Assembly: GCA_903920695.1 (NCBI GenBank)
Contig: CAIXNB010000068.1
Span: 1-40,745, forward strand
Length of the DNA: 40,745 nucleotides
Direction of reading: 5' to 3'
From: an uncultured beta proteobacterium
Lineage (GTDB): Bacteria > Pseudomonadota > Gammaproteobacteria > Burkholderiales > Burkholderiaceae_C
Below are positions 1-8,452 of the stretch, piece by piece. A model generated the notes under the pieces. It had not been told where the DNA came from, searched no databases, and was given only the letters and a program-made list of their open reading frames with translations. Position 1 is the first letter of the stretch, and the number at the start of each line of letters is the position of its first letter. The position numbers and the translations under genes are program-made.

Positions 1-1178
1 CTGCCCAAAAGCAGATGATGACGCTGCCGTTTTACAACAGCTTTTTTCAGACCACCAATGTGCCGGCGGTGCAACTGGCCACCAAATTGGCGTCTCTCGC
101 ACCAAAAGTGGGAGAGCGCAGTTTTCAGCACGTTTTCTACTCATCGAGCGGTAGCGAAAGCAACGACTCCAACGTCCGCATGGTGCGCCGCTACTGGGAT
201 CTGCTCGGGCAGCCGCAACGCAAGGTCATCATCAGCCGGCTCAACGCCTACCATGGCAGCACCATGGCCGGCGCCTCATTGGGTGGCATGAGCGGCATGC
301 ACGCTCAGGGCGATCTGCCGATTCCAAACATCACGCACATCGGGCAGCCCTATTATTTTGAGAACGGTCTGCCGGGTGAAAGTGTCGATGATTTTGGCTT
401 GCGCGCAGCGCGCTGGCTCGAGGAAAAAATTCTCGAGCTCGGCGCTGACAAGGTGGCAGCCTTCATCGCCGAACCGGTGCAGGGTGCCGGCGGCGTCATC
501 ATTCCACCGGCCACCTACTGGCCCGAGATCCAGCGCATCGTCGACAAGTACGGCATCCTGCTGATCAGCGACGAAGTGATCTGTGCCTTCGGGCGCCTGG
601 GCACCTGGTTTGGCTACGAGAAGTTCGGCTACAAACCCGATCTGGTCACCTTTGCCAAAGCCGTCACCAGTGGCTATGTGCCTCTGGGCGGCGTGCTGGT
701 AGGGGACCGAGTCGCCAAGGTGCTGATCGAGAAGGGCGGGGAATTCAACCACGGCTACACCTACAGCGGACATCCGGTGGCCTGTGCGGTGGCCCTGGCC
801 AATCTGCAGATCATGGAGCGTGAGCAGTTGCCGCACCGTGTGCGTGATGACGTCGGCCCCTATCTGGCGCAGCGTTTTGTCGAAATTGGTGCACACCCGT
901 TGGTCGGCATGGCTGAAACCTGTGGCTTCATGGCCGGTTTGGTGCTGGTCAAGAACAAGGAGCGCATGGAACGTTTTGCAGAGGAATTGTCGGTGGGTAT
1001 GATTTGTCGCGGGTATTGTTTCAGCAACGGCTTGATCATGCGCGCGGTGGGCGACCGCATGATCATTGCGCCGCCGCTGACGATGACCCGCGCCCAGATT
1101 GACGAAATGGTGACGCTGATTCTGCGCTGTCTTGATCTAACTTATCAGGACGTTAAGGAAAAAGGCTGGCTGGCATAG
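1..1178 (+). CDS. Class III (PLP) aminotransferase, SpuC-like, 5' truncated by window
   Basis: This is a pyridoxal-phosphate aminotransferase of the class III omega family, probably acting on putrescine or a related diamine with pyruvate as acceptor. The reading frame is open to the left edge before the first internal ATG at 15, so the N-terminal ~70 residues of a usual ~455-residue protein lie outside. The PLP lysine is the AAA codon at 657-659 in the context FAKAVTSGY. The upstream ISDEV motif supplies the aspartate that contacts the cofactor nitrogen. The gene precedes a polyamine ABC transporter, an aldehyde dehydrogenase and a GS-family ligase on the same strand, which supports a putrescine-catabolic role. 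Other omega-amino acids remain possible substrates. The family is certain and the substrate is inferred. Confidence 0.9.
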   Translation, partial: AQKQMMTLPFYNSFFQTTNVPAVQLATKLASLAPKVGERSFQHVFYSSSGSESNDSNVRMVRRYWDLLGQPQRKVIISRLNAYHGSTMAGASLGGMSGMHAQGDLPIPNITHIGQPYYFENGLPGESVDDFGLRAARWLEEKILELGADKVAAFIAEPVQGAGGVIIPPATYWPEIQRIVDKYGILLISDEVICAFGRLGTWFGYEKFGYKPDLVTFAKAVTSGYVPLGGVLVGDRVAKVLIEKGGEFNHGYTYSGHPVACAVALANLQIMEREQLPHRVRDDVGPYLAQRFVEIGAHPLVGMAETCGFMAGLVLVKNKERMERFAEELSVGMICRGYCFSNGLIMRAVGDRMIIAPPLTMTRAQIDEMVTLILRCLDLTYQDVKEKGWLA

Positions 1179-1196
1179 GGATTGCATGGATAGAAG

Positions 1197-1212
1197 ACCC
1201 CGGTTTCGGGGT
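1197..1212 (+). terminator. Short GC hairpin between aminotransferase and potF
   Basis: ACCCCG (1197-1202) pairs with CGGGGT (1207-1212) around a GTTT loop. Only a short T-run follows, so it is a weak terminator or a processing or attenuation hairpin that lowers transporter expression relative to the aminotransferase. Confidence 0.4.
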
Positions 1213-1261
1213 TTACCATTGAGCTTCGGGCAGGTTCGATCGATTACTTCAGGAGAATGAA

Positions 1262-2395
1262 TTGGGCAATTCAACATTAGGCAAAAGATTGATTGGCAAA
1301 CTGATGACGGGTCTAGCGCTGGCCGGCTCGCTGACCTTTGCCTCCACTTCGGCGCTGGCGCAGGAAGAAAAGGTTCTCAATATCTACAACTGGTCGGACT
1401 ACATCGCCGAAGACACGATCCAGAATTTCGAGAAAGAAACCGGTATCAAGGTGCGCTACGACACCTTCGACAACAACGAAATCCTGCATGCCAAACTGGT
1501 AGCCGGCAAGACTGGCTATGACATCGTCGTGCCTTCGTCGGGTTGGGCCCGGCTGCAGATGGAAGGCGGACTACTGCGCAAACTGGACAAGGCGCAATTG
1601 CCAAACCTGAAGAACCTCGATCCGGACATCCAGGCGCAGATTGCCAGTCTCGACCCCGGCAATCAGTACCTGGTTAACTGGTTGTGGGGCTACACCACCA
1701 TCGGCATCAACACCGCCAAGGTCAAGGCGGCGCTCGGCAACGAGCCGATGCCCGCAAATGTCTGGGAGCTTTTCTTCAACCCGAAATACGTCAGCAAAAT
1801 GAAGAGCTGTGGCGTGTCGGTGCTCGACAGCGCCTCTGAAGTGCTACCGGCGGCACTGCATTACCTGGGCAAGGACCCGTTCAGCAAGAACGCGGCCGAT
1901 TACCAGGAGGCCAGCACGCTGCTCAAATCCGTGCGCCCCTACATTACGCTGTTCAGTTCGTCGGGCTACATCAACGACATGGCTGGTGGTTCGATCTGTC
2001 TGGCGCTGGGATGGAATGGCGACATCAACATCGCCCGCCAACGCGCCATTGAAGGCAAGACCGGCCAGGACATCGTGGCCCTGATTCCGAAAAACGGCGG
2101 CTTGCTGTTCTTTGACATGATGGCGATGCCAGCCGATGCTCCGCATCCGAAAAACGCCCAGACCTTCATCAATTACATCATGCGGCCCGAAGTGCATGCG
2201 TCATTGACCAACAAGGTGTTCTATGCGAATCCGAACAAGGAGTCGCGCAAGTTCATCAAGCCCGAAGTGGCGCACAACCCGTCGGTGTTCCCGACCTCGG
2301 CTGAAATGGCGACGATGGTGCCACCCAAGGCCCTGAACAATGACATCCGGCGCCAGATCACCCGTGTCTACACGGCATTCAAGACCGGCTTCTGA
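1262..2395 (+). CDS. potF: Putrescine/spermidine ABC transporter periplasmic binding protein (PotF/PotD type)
   Basis: This is the extracellular solute-binding protein that captures polyamines in the periplasm for the PotGHI membrane complex encoded downstream. The 377-residue product has a cleavable signal peptide of about 33 residues: basic start, hydrophobic core near 13-28, then ALAQEE. The mature start LNIYNWSDYI is the hallmark of PotF/PotD proteins. The start is TTG at 1262 with AGGAG at 1251-1255. An ATG at 1257 is in another frame and stops after seven codons. The gene heads the transporter set potF-potG-potH-potI. Putrescine versus spermidine preference cannot be fixed from sequence alone. 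Confidence 0.93.
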   Translation: MGNSTLGKRLIGKLMTGLALAGSLTFASTSALAQEEKVLNIYNWSDYIAEDTIQNFEKETGIKVRYDTFDNNEILHAKLVAGKTGYDIVVPSSGWARLQMEGGLLRKLDKAQLPNLKNLDPDIQAQIASLDPGNQYLVNWLWGYTTIGINTAKVKAALGNEPMPANVWELFFNPKYVSKMKSCGVSVLDSASEVLPAALHYLGKDPFSKNAADYQEASTLLKSVRPYITLFSSSGYINDMAGGSICLALGWNGDINIARQRAIEGKTGQDIVALIPKNGGLLFFDMMAMPADAPHPKNAQTFINYIMRPEVHASLTNKVFYANPNKESRKFIKPEVAHNPSVFPTSAEMATMVPPKALNNDIRRQITRVYTAFKTGF

Positions 2396-2427
2396 TCACC
2401 ATTTCCTGATTGAGTGAGGGTTCCCAG

Positions 2428-3585
2428 GTGGCAACTGCCTCGAATTCCAAGCCTGTGCCTGTGAAAACGGGTACCGCGCCGTTCTTGCAGATCAAGCGCA
2501 TCGTCAAGCAATTTGACGATGTGTTTGCGGTCGACGATGTCACGCTGGACATCCAGCAGGGCGAGATCTTTGCACTGCTCGGTTCTTCCGGCTGCGGCAA
2601 ATCGACTTTGCTGCGCATGCTGGCGGGGTTTGAGGTCCCAACTTCGGGACAAATCATGCTGGCGGGGCAGGACATTGTGGGCTTGGCACCGTACGAACGG
2701 CCGATCAACATGATGTTCCAGAGCTACGCACTGTTCCCGCACCTGAGCGTCTGGGACAACGTCGCCTTCGGTCTGCGCCGCGATGGTTTGCCAAAGGACG
2801 AAATCGACACACGCGTGACGCAGATGCTCGATCTGGTGCAACTCAAAGCCTACGCCAAGCGCAAGCCGCACCAGCTCTCGGGCGGCCAGCAGCAGCGTGT
2901 GGCGCTGGCTCGCAGCCTGGCCAAACGGCCCAAACTGCTGCTGCTCGACGAACCGCTGGGCGCGCTGGACGCCAAGCTGCGCGAGCGCACGCAACTTGAA
3001 TTGGTCGACATCATCGAGCAGGTCGGTGTCACCTGTGTCATGGTCACGCACGACCAGGAAGAGGCGATGGTCATGGCCACGCGCATCGGTGTCATGAGCG
3101 AGGGAAAAATCCTGCAGATCGGTCGACCCTCTGACATTTATGAGACGCCAAATTGCCGCTTCGTCGCCGACTTCATCGGTAGCGTCAACCTGTTCAAGGG
3201 TACGGTCGAGGTGGATGAAGCCGATCACGTCGTCATCGGCTCGCCCGAGTGCAAACACTACGTGAGTCACGGCATCACCGGCACCAGTGGCATGGCGGTG
3301 CATGTGGCGGTGCGGCCGGAAAAGATCAGTATTCAGACCTTGCCACCGGGTGACGACGAGCGTGACTCGCCAGAAGAAATCGGCATGAACATGGCGCAAG
3401 GTGTCATCAAGGACCTGGCCTACTTGGGCAGTCTCACGACCTACCACGTTGCGTTGGACGGCGGCAAGACCGTGGTCAAGGTGACGCATACCAATGCGGC
3501 ACGCCGCGACGCCACGCAACTGACCTGGGGCGACCGTGTCTATGTCTGGTGGTGCGGCAGTGATGTCGTTGTTTTGACGAGTTGA
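2428..3585 (+). CDS. potG: Polyamine ABC transporter ATP-binding protein (PotG/PotA type)
   Basis: This is the cytoplasmic ATPase that powers polyamine import through PotH/PotI. The 385-residue product carries Walker [10 protein letters not shown] near residue 52, the signature LSGGQQQ, Walker B LLLLDEP followed by the D-loop GALD, and the switch histidine in [10 protein letters not shown]-terminal TOBE-type regulatory domain occupies roughly the last 110 residues. I prefer the GTG start at 2428 because GAGTGAGGG sits 8 nt upstream. The frame can also begin at TTG 2410, adding six residues. potH starts 7 nt after the stop, consistent with co-transcription. Confidence 0.93.
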   Translation: MATASNSKPVPVKTGTAPFLQIKRIVKQFDDVFAVDDVTLDIQQGEIFALLGSSGCGKSTLLRMLAGFEVPTSGQIMLAGQDIVGLAPYERPINMMFQSYALFPHLSVWDNVAFGLRRDGLPKDEIDTRVTQMLDLVQLKAYAKRKPHQLSGGQQQRVALARSLAKRPKLLLLDEPLGALDAKLRERTQLELVDIIEQVGVTCVMVTHDQEEAMVMATRIGVMSEGKILQIGRPSDIYETPNCRFVADFIGSVNLFKGTVEVDEADHVVIGSPECKHYVSHGITGTSGMAVHVAVRPEKISIQTLPPGDDERDSPEEIGMNMAQGVIKDLAYLGSLTTYHVALDGGKTVVKVTHTNAARRDATQLTWGDRVYVWWCGSDVVVLTS

Positions 3586-3592
3586 GAGCGCC

Positions 3593-4519
3593 ATGAACGC
3601 GTCTGTCAAATCCGTTTCCTACCTGCAGCAGCAAATCACCGGCGCCTGGGGGCGCAACCTGGTGATCGCATTGCCCCTGACGTTCCTGCTGATCTTCTTT
3701 CTTTTGCCATTCCTGGTGGTGCTCAAGATCAGCGTGTCGGAAATGGACAACGTGGTATTCAAGGACTTGCTGGTCTGGTCTGACGGACTGCTGCAACTCA
3801 GAATCAAGCTCAGTAACTACATTTTTATCGCGCAGGACGATCTTTATTTCCAGACCTACCTGAGCTCCTTGAAGTTTGCCGCAATCACCACCGTGCTGTG
3901 CCTGCTGATTGCCTATCCCTTTGCCTACTTCATGGCGCGTAGCCCGGCCGACCGGCGACCAGCCTTGCTGATGCTGGTCATGCTGCCGTTCTGGACTTCG
4001 TTCCTGCTGCGCGTCTACGCCTGGAAGATGCTGCTGGCCGACAGTGGCGTTTTCAACAACCTTGCCCTGGCAACCGGCTTGCTGAGCGAACCGGTGAAGA
4101 TGATGAACACCCCGTTTTCGCTGGTGCTGGGCATGGTCTACACCTATGTGCCGTTCATGATCCTGCCCTTGTATGCCAACCTGGTCAAGATGGATTTGCG
4201 CTTGCTTGAAGCCGCGCTTGACCTCGGCGCGACACCGTGGCAGGCATTCTGGCGCATCACCGTGCCACTGTCCAAGAGCGGTGTGATTGCCGGCTCCATG
4301 CTGGTGTTCATTCCCTGCGTCGGCGAGTTCGTGATCCCTGAACTCTTGGGCGGGCCGCAAACCCTGATGATCGGCCGCGTGTTGTGGGACGAATTCTTCA
4401 GCAACAACGACTGGCCGATGGCGGCAACAGTCGCTGTCGTCATGGTCCTGCTCATCATCGTGCCTCTGGCGCTGTTCAACAAGTACCAGGCGGAAAGCAC
4501 GGCCGGAGGGCGCGCATGA
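3593..4519 (+). CDS. potH: Polyamine ABC transporter permease PotH
   Basis: This inner-membrane permease forms half of the polyamine channel. The 308-residue protein has an N-terminal transmembrane segment (about residues 25-48), a periplasmic region, then five more hydrophobic helices. The binding-protein-dependent permease EAA loop is visible as EAALDLGATPWQAFWRITVPLS near residues 204-225, which docks onto PotG. The stop overlaps the potI start by 4 nt (ATGA), implying translational coupling and equal amounts of the two permeases. Confidence 0.94.
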   Translation: MNASVKSVSYLQQQITGAWGRNLVIALPLTFLLIFFLLPFLVVLKISVSEMDNVVFKDLLVWSDGLLQLRIKLSNYIFIAQDDLYFQTYLSSLKFAAITTVLCLLIAYPFAYFMARSPADRRPALLMLVMLPFWTSFLLRVYAWKMLLADSGVFNNLALATGLLSEPVKMMNTPFSLVLGMVYTYVPFMILPLYANLVKMDLRLLEAALDLGATPWQAFWRITVPLSKSGVIAGSMLVFIPCVGEFVIPELLGGPQTLMIGRVLWDEFFSNNDWPMAATVAVVMVLLIIVPLALFNKYQAESTAGGRA

Positions 4520-5361
4520 AGCTCAATGCCGGTCGTATCACCTCGCGGGTCTGGATGACCACGGTCTTTGTCTTTCTGTACATGCCGATCGTGACGCTGA
4601 TTGTGCTGAGTTTCAATGCCAGCCCGATGGTCACGAGTTGGGGCGGCTGGTCCTTGCGTTGGTACTACGCCCTGGTCAAGGATGTCGAGATCATCGCCGG
4701 ATTTCGGCTGTCGCTGGAAATCGCCTTCCTGACCGCCTGTGCCTCGGTGGTTCTAGGCACTCTGGCGGCGCTGGCGCTGAACCGGTTCAAGCGCTTCCCA
4801 GGTCGCACCTTGTTTGCCGGCATGGTGAATTCACCGCTGGTGATGCCGGAAGTCATCATCGGTTTGTCCCTGCTGCTGATGCTGGTGTCGGTGCAACGCG
4901 CCTTTGGCTTTCCGGACCGTGGCCTGATGACCATCTGGTTCGGCCACACCCTGCTCGGCATGGCCTACGCCACAGTGGTGGTGCAGTCGCGCCTGCAGGA
5001 GATGAGCCCGCAACTCGAAGAGGCGGCGCAGGATCTGGGTTGCCGCCCCTGGCAGGTCTTTTTTCTGGTCACGCTGCCGCTTATTTCACAAGCCATCGGC
5101 TCAGCCTGGTTGCTGACGTTTACCTTGTCGCTTGACGATGTCGTGCTGTCGGCATTCCTGTCCGGCCCCGGTTCCACCACCATGCCGATCACCATCTTCA
5201 GTCGCGCCCGTCTGGGCCTGAGTCCCAGTGTCAACACGGTGGCGACCTTGACCGTGGCGGTTGTCAGTGTTGGTGTGGTGCTTGCGAGCATCTGGCTTTC
5301 TCGCTCTGAGCGCAGGCGTGCGCAAGAGATGTCTGCGGCGTTTCGGGGTGTTGCGTCCTGA
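4516..5361 (+). CDS. potI: Polyamine ABC transporter permease PotI
   Basis: This is the second inner-membrane permease subunit, 281 residues with six predicted membrane segments, the first being VFVFLYMPIVTLIVLSF. The EAA-type loop is EEAAQDLGCRPWQVFFLVTLP near residues 171-191. I chose ATG 4516 because it overlaps the potH stop (ATGA) and gives the normal family length. The open frame extends upstream to 4384 inside potH, but that extension is not family-like. About 30 nt separate its stop from the next gene. Confidence 0.94.
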   Translation: MKLNAGRITSRVWMTTVFVFLYMPIVTLIVLSFNASPMVTSWGGWSLRWYYALVKDVEIIAGFRLSLEIAFLTACASVVLGTLAALALNRFKRFPGRTLFAGMVNSPLVMPEVIIGLSLLLMLVSVQRAFGFPDRGLMTIWFGHTLLGMAYATVVVQSRLQEMSPQLEEAAQDLGCRPWQVFFLVTLPLISQAIGSAWLLTFTLSLDDVVLSAFLSGPGSTTMPITIFSRARLGLSPSVNTVATLTVAVVSVGVVLASIWLSRSERRRAQEMSAAFRGVAS

Positions 5362-5392
5362 TTTTTTTGAATCATTCTTTTTTGGAGTAAAA

Positions 5393-6772
5393 ATGAGAAA
5401 CAAACTGTCTTTGCTGGCTGTTGCCATGGCTGCAATCTTCCCGATGGCACAAAGCGCTCATGCCCAAAGCAATGCCGAGTTGAAGCAGGAAATCGAATTG
5501 CTCAAAAAGCAGTTGCAGGTTCTCATGCAAAAAGTCGATGCCGCCAGCGCCGCACCAGCGGCACAAGCGACGATCGATCCGCAGGATTTCAACCGCATCA
5601 AGATCAAGGCCGAATCGACCGAGGACAATTTTGAGGCATCCGGTCTGAAGGGCTTCAAGATCAGCGGCGTGGTCGATCCAACCTACATTTACAGCCGCAA
5701 CCAGGATCGCTCGGGCTTTATCTTTCTGAACAACTTTGACGGCCGCGACGGCGAGTCCCCCTACGCGTTCGACAACGGCAATTTCGGCCAGGCCATGCTC
5801 GACATCCAGAAGGAAACCGAGGGCGGCAACAAATGGCGTTTGACGCTGGCGCCGCACAAATCGGCCAGTTCAGCCTACAACATCGGCTCGATTGTTCACG
5901 AGGCCTCGGTTTCTATTCCGCTGATTGATGCCACGACACGGCTGATCGCCGGCCAGATGCCGGATTGGTCGGGTTACGAATACCTGCCGGCCAATCAGCA
6001 ACCGCTGATCACGCATAACATGCTGTTTGATTTCACCATCCCGAGTTTCTACAGCGGCGCCGGCATGGAAATCACACGCGGACAATGGATTAGCAAGTTC
6101 CTCATCGGCAATATGAACCAGGTGGCCCGTGGACCTGGCGACAAGGATCCGTCGATCAACTACCGGGTTGACTACAGCAAGGGCGAGTTCAGCGGCTTTG
6201 GTTTTGCCGGCACACATACTTTCGGCGCCAATGCGCTCAACCTCTTTGAAGTCGATGGCTATTTCACGCGTGGTGACTGGACCTTCCAGGGTCAGGTTGG
6301 CGTTGGCCGCTGGGCCGGCCAGGGCGCAAACCAATTGAATGGCCCGACCGACGCGCAATGGTGGGGCGTGTCGGGTCTGGCGGGCTATAAGTTGACGCCG
6401 CGCCTGCAAGCGGTTGCGCGAGCCGACTTCATCAACAACTCGAAGAATGGCGGCGGTGTCTTTGGTTATGCAAACGGTTCAGCGACGACGGCCACTGACC
6501 CGATTGCCTTCGATTCTCGCAATGGTTTTGGCGCGTCGCAAGAGGACATCGGCAATTACTTGCTTGGCAATAGCACAGAGCTGACCGGTGCCAATCGCTA
6601 TGCACTGTCGCTCGGGCTGAACTACCTGGTGAACCCGACGACCACCTGGAAACTTGAACTGCGCTACGACGGCGCGAACAAGGACGTGTTCGAAAACTTG
6701 AGGGGCGATTCCAACGGCTTATTCCGCAACAACAATATCCTGCTGGGTACGGCCGTCGTCGTTTCCTTCTAA
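5393..6772 (+). CDS. Outer-membrane beta-barrel, porin-like protein (DUF3138-type)
   Basis: The 459-residue secreted protein has a signal peptide ending at AHAQ (about residue 23). A short coiled coil follows (ELKQEIELLKKQLQVLMQK, about residues 27-45), then many alternating amphipathic strands, ending in a C-terminal phenylalanine (VVVSF) typical of outer-membrane barrels recognised by the BAM machinery. I recall this family (DUF3138) from betaproteobacteria beside amine transport genes. The start is ATG 5393 with TTGGAG just upstream; the longer frame from 5261 runs back into potI. A role as the outer-membrane entry route for polyamines is inferred from position only. Confidence 0.8.
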   Translation: MRNKLSLLAVAMAAIFPMAQSAHAQSNAELKQEIELLKKQLQVLMQKVDAASAAPAAQATIDPQDFNRIKIKAESTEDNFEASGLKGFKISGVVDPTYIYSRNQDRSGFIFLNNFDGRDGESPYAFDNGNFGQAMLDIQKETEGGNKWRLTLAPHKSASSAYNIGSIVHEASVSIPLIDATTRLIAGQMPDWSGYEYLPANQQPLITHNMLFDFTIPSFYSGAGMEITRGQWISKFLIGNMNQVARGPGDKDPSINYRVDYSKGEFSGFGFAGTHTFGANALNLFEVDGYFTRGDWTFQGQVGVGRWAGQGANQLNGPTDAQWWGVSGLAGYKLTPRLQAVARADFINNSKNGGGVFGYANGSATTATDPIAFDSRNGFGASQEDIGNYLLGNSTELTGANRYALSLGLNYLVNPTTTWKLELRYDGANKDVFENLRGDSNGLFRNNNILLGTAVVVSF

Positions 6773-6780
6773 TTGATGAG

Positions 6781-6840
6781 GGCGGTTCGACCGCCTAGCC
6801 TGAAATACCCGCGGGGTCGGCAGCAATGCCGCCCCGTTTT
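6781..6840 (+). terminator. Two hairpins, the second followed by T-run, after the barrel gene
   Basis: Hairpin 1 is GGCGGT (6781-6786) with ACCGCC (6790-6795). Hairpin 2 is 6812-6821 with 6828-6836 (CGGGG, bulged T, CGGC / GCCGCCCCG) followed by TTTT. The second resembles an intrinsic terminator separating the transport genes from the aldehyde dehydrogenase. Confidence 0.65.
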
Positions 6841-6901
6841 CCATTTGGGGCGGCTTCTGGGGCCACTTTCATCCATAGTCAGAAAGCCAATTGAGTACCT
6901 T

Positions 6902-8389
6902 ATGACAAGCACAAACACAACCCTCTTTCCCAAGTTTGATGGCCGTGCCCTGATCAACGGCAAGCGCACGGCCGCCTTGGGTGGCGAAACCTTTGAATGC
7001 ATTTCACCGGTCGACGGCGCCACGCTGACCACCGTTGCGCGCTGCGCCGAAGCCGATATCAACGCGGCGGTGGTCGCGGCGCGCGCCGCCTTCGAAGACA
7101 AGCGCTGGCGCGGTCTGGCGCCGGCCCAGCGCAAGCGCATCATGATCCGTTTCGCCGATCTGTTGCAGGAACACGGAGAAGAACTGGCGCTGACCGAAAC
7201 ACTGGACATGGGCAAGCCGATCAAGTACGCGCGCGGTCTCGATGTCAACAGCGCCGCCAACTGCATTCGCTGGTATGGCGAGGCGGTCGACAAGGTCTAT
7301 GACGAAATCGCACCGACGCCGAGCACCGCGCTGGCCCTGGTCACAAAAGAACCGGTTGGTGTTGTCGGCGTCATCGTGCCCTGGAATTACCCGATGATCA
7401 TGGCGGCCTGGAAGATCGCGCCAGCGCTGGCGGTGGGCAACTCGGTCGTCCTCAAACCCAGTGAGAAATCACCGTTGACTGCCTTGCGCATGGCCGATCT
7501 GGCGCTGGAAGCCGGCATTCCAGCCGGTGTCTTCAACGTGGTGACGGGTTACGGTGCGGAAGCCGGCTCGCCGCTGGCGCTGCACATGGACGTCGATTGC
7601 ATTGCGTTCACGGGATCGACCCGGGTCGGCAAACAGATCCACGTCATGGCCGGGCAAAGCAACCTCAAGCGCGCCTGGACCGAGCTCGGTGGCAAATCGC
7701 CCAATATCGTGTTTGCCGATTGCCCAGACCTGGACCGTGCCGTGGAAGCGGCGATTGGCAGTATCTTCTTCAACCAGGGCGAAAGCTGCAACGCGCCGTC
7801 GCGTTTGTTCGTTGAAGCCAGCATCAAGGAAAAGTTCCTGGCAAAGGCGCTGGCCCTAGTGCCTGACTACGCGCCAGGCAATCCGCTCGATCCAGCCACC
7901 GTCATGGGCGCGATCGTCGATCAGACGCAAATGAACACGGTGCTGCGCTACATCGAAAGCGGTAAGCGCGAGGGCGCGAAACTGCTGGCCGGTGGCGCGC
8001 AAGCCCGGATTGAGAGTGGTGGCTGCTATGTTGAGCCAACGATCTTCGACGGCGTCAGCAACGACATGACGATTGCACGCGAAGAGATCTTTGGCCCGGT
8101 GCTGTCGGTGCTGTCGTTCACCGATGTCGCGGATGTGGTGCGCCAGGCCAATGCGACCGTTTACGGCCTGCACGCGGCGGTCTGGACACGCGACATCAAC
8201 AAGGCCCACGGCGTTGCGCGCGCGCTGCGTGCCGGCACCGTGCACGTGAACCAATACGATGAGGATGACATCACGGTGCCTTTCGGCGGTTTCAAGCAAA
8301 GCGGGGTCGGGCGTGACAAATCCTTGCACGCCTTTGACAAATACCAGGAGGTTAAAACCACCTGGATCCGGATCGACAGCCCGGTCTGA
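6902..8389 (+). CDS. NAD(P)-dependent aldehyde dehydrogenase, PuuC-like (aminobutyraldehyde type)
   Basis: This enzyme oxidises an aldehyde to a carboxylate. In this cluster the likely substrate is 4-aminobutyraldehyde or its gamma-glutamyl form, giving GABA or gamma-glutamyl-GABA. The product is 495 residues. The catalytic cysteine is C296 in NQGESCNAPS and the general base is E261 in WTELGGKSPN. The cofactor region has VIVPWNYPM and FTGSTRVGK. I chose ATG 6902 because the protein then begins at the usual family position; the upstream frame to 6773 crosses the terminator hairpins. A clear Shine-Dalgarno is lacking. The GS-family ligase 63 nt downstream fits the Puu pathway, but the exact substrate is inferred. 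Confidence 0.9.
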   Translation: MTSTNTTLFPKFDGRALINGKRTAALGGETFECISPVDGATLTTVARCAEADINAAVVAARAAFEDKRWRGLAPAQRKRIMIRFADLLQEHGEELALTETLDMGKPIKYARGLDVNSAANCIRWYGEAVDKVYDEIAPTPSTALALVTKEPVGVVGVIVPWNYPMIMAAWKIAPALAVGNSVVLKPSEKSPLTALRMADLALEAGIPAGVFNVVTGYGAEAGSPLALHMDVDCIAFTGSTRVGKQIHVMAGQSNLKRAWTELGGKSPNIVFADCPDLDRAVEAAIGSIFFNQGESCNAPSRLFVEASIKEKFLAKALALVPDYAPGNPLDPATVMGAIVDQTQMNTVLRYIESGKREGAKLLAGGAQARIESGGCYVEPTIFDGVSNDMTIAREEIFGPVLSVLSFTDVADVVRQANATVYGLHAAVWTRDINKAHGVARALRAGTVHVNQYDEDDITVPFGGFKQSGVGRDKSLHAFDKYQEVKTTWIRIDSPV

Positions 8390-8452
8390 CCGCAGAACAA
8401 TTTGGCACCGCGCCGCGCGCCCGCTGCAGCGACCCGCCTGAGAAAGTACCCG

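Noticed and set aside
2368..3609. 413-residue open frame on the minus strand opposite potG
   Set aside because: It mirrors potG codon bias (rich in His, Arg, Gln, Asp), has no start site or domain, and the plus strand encodes an unmistakable ABC ATPase.
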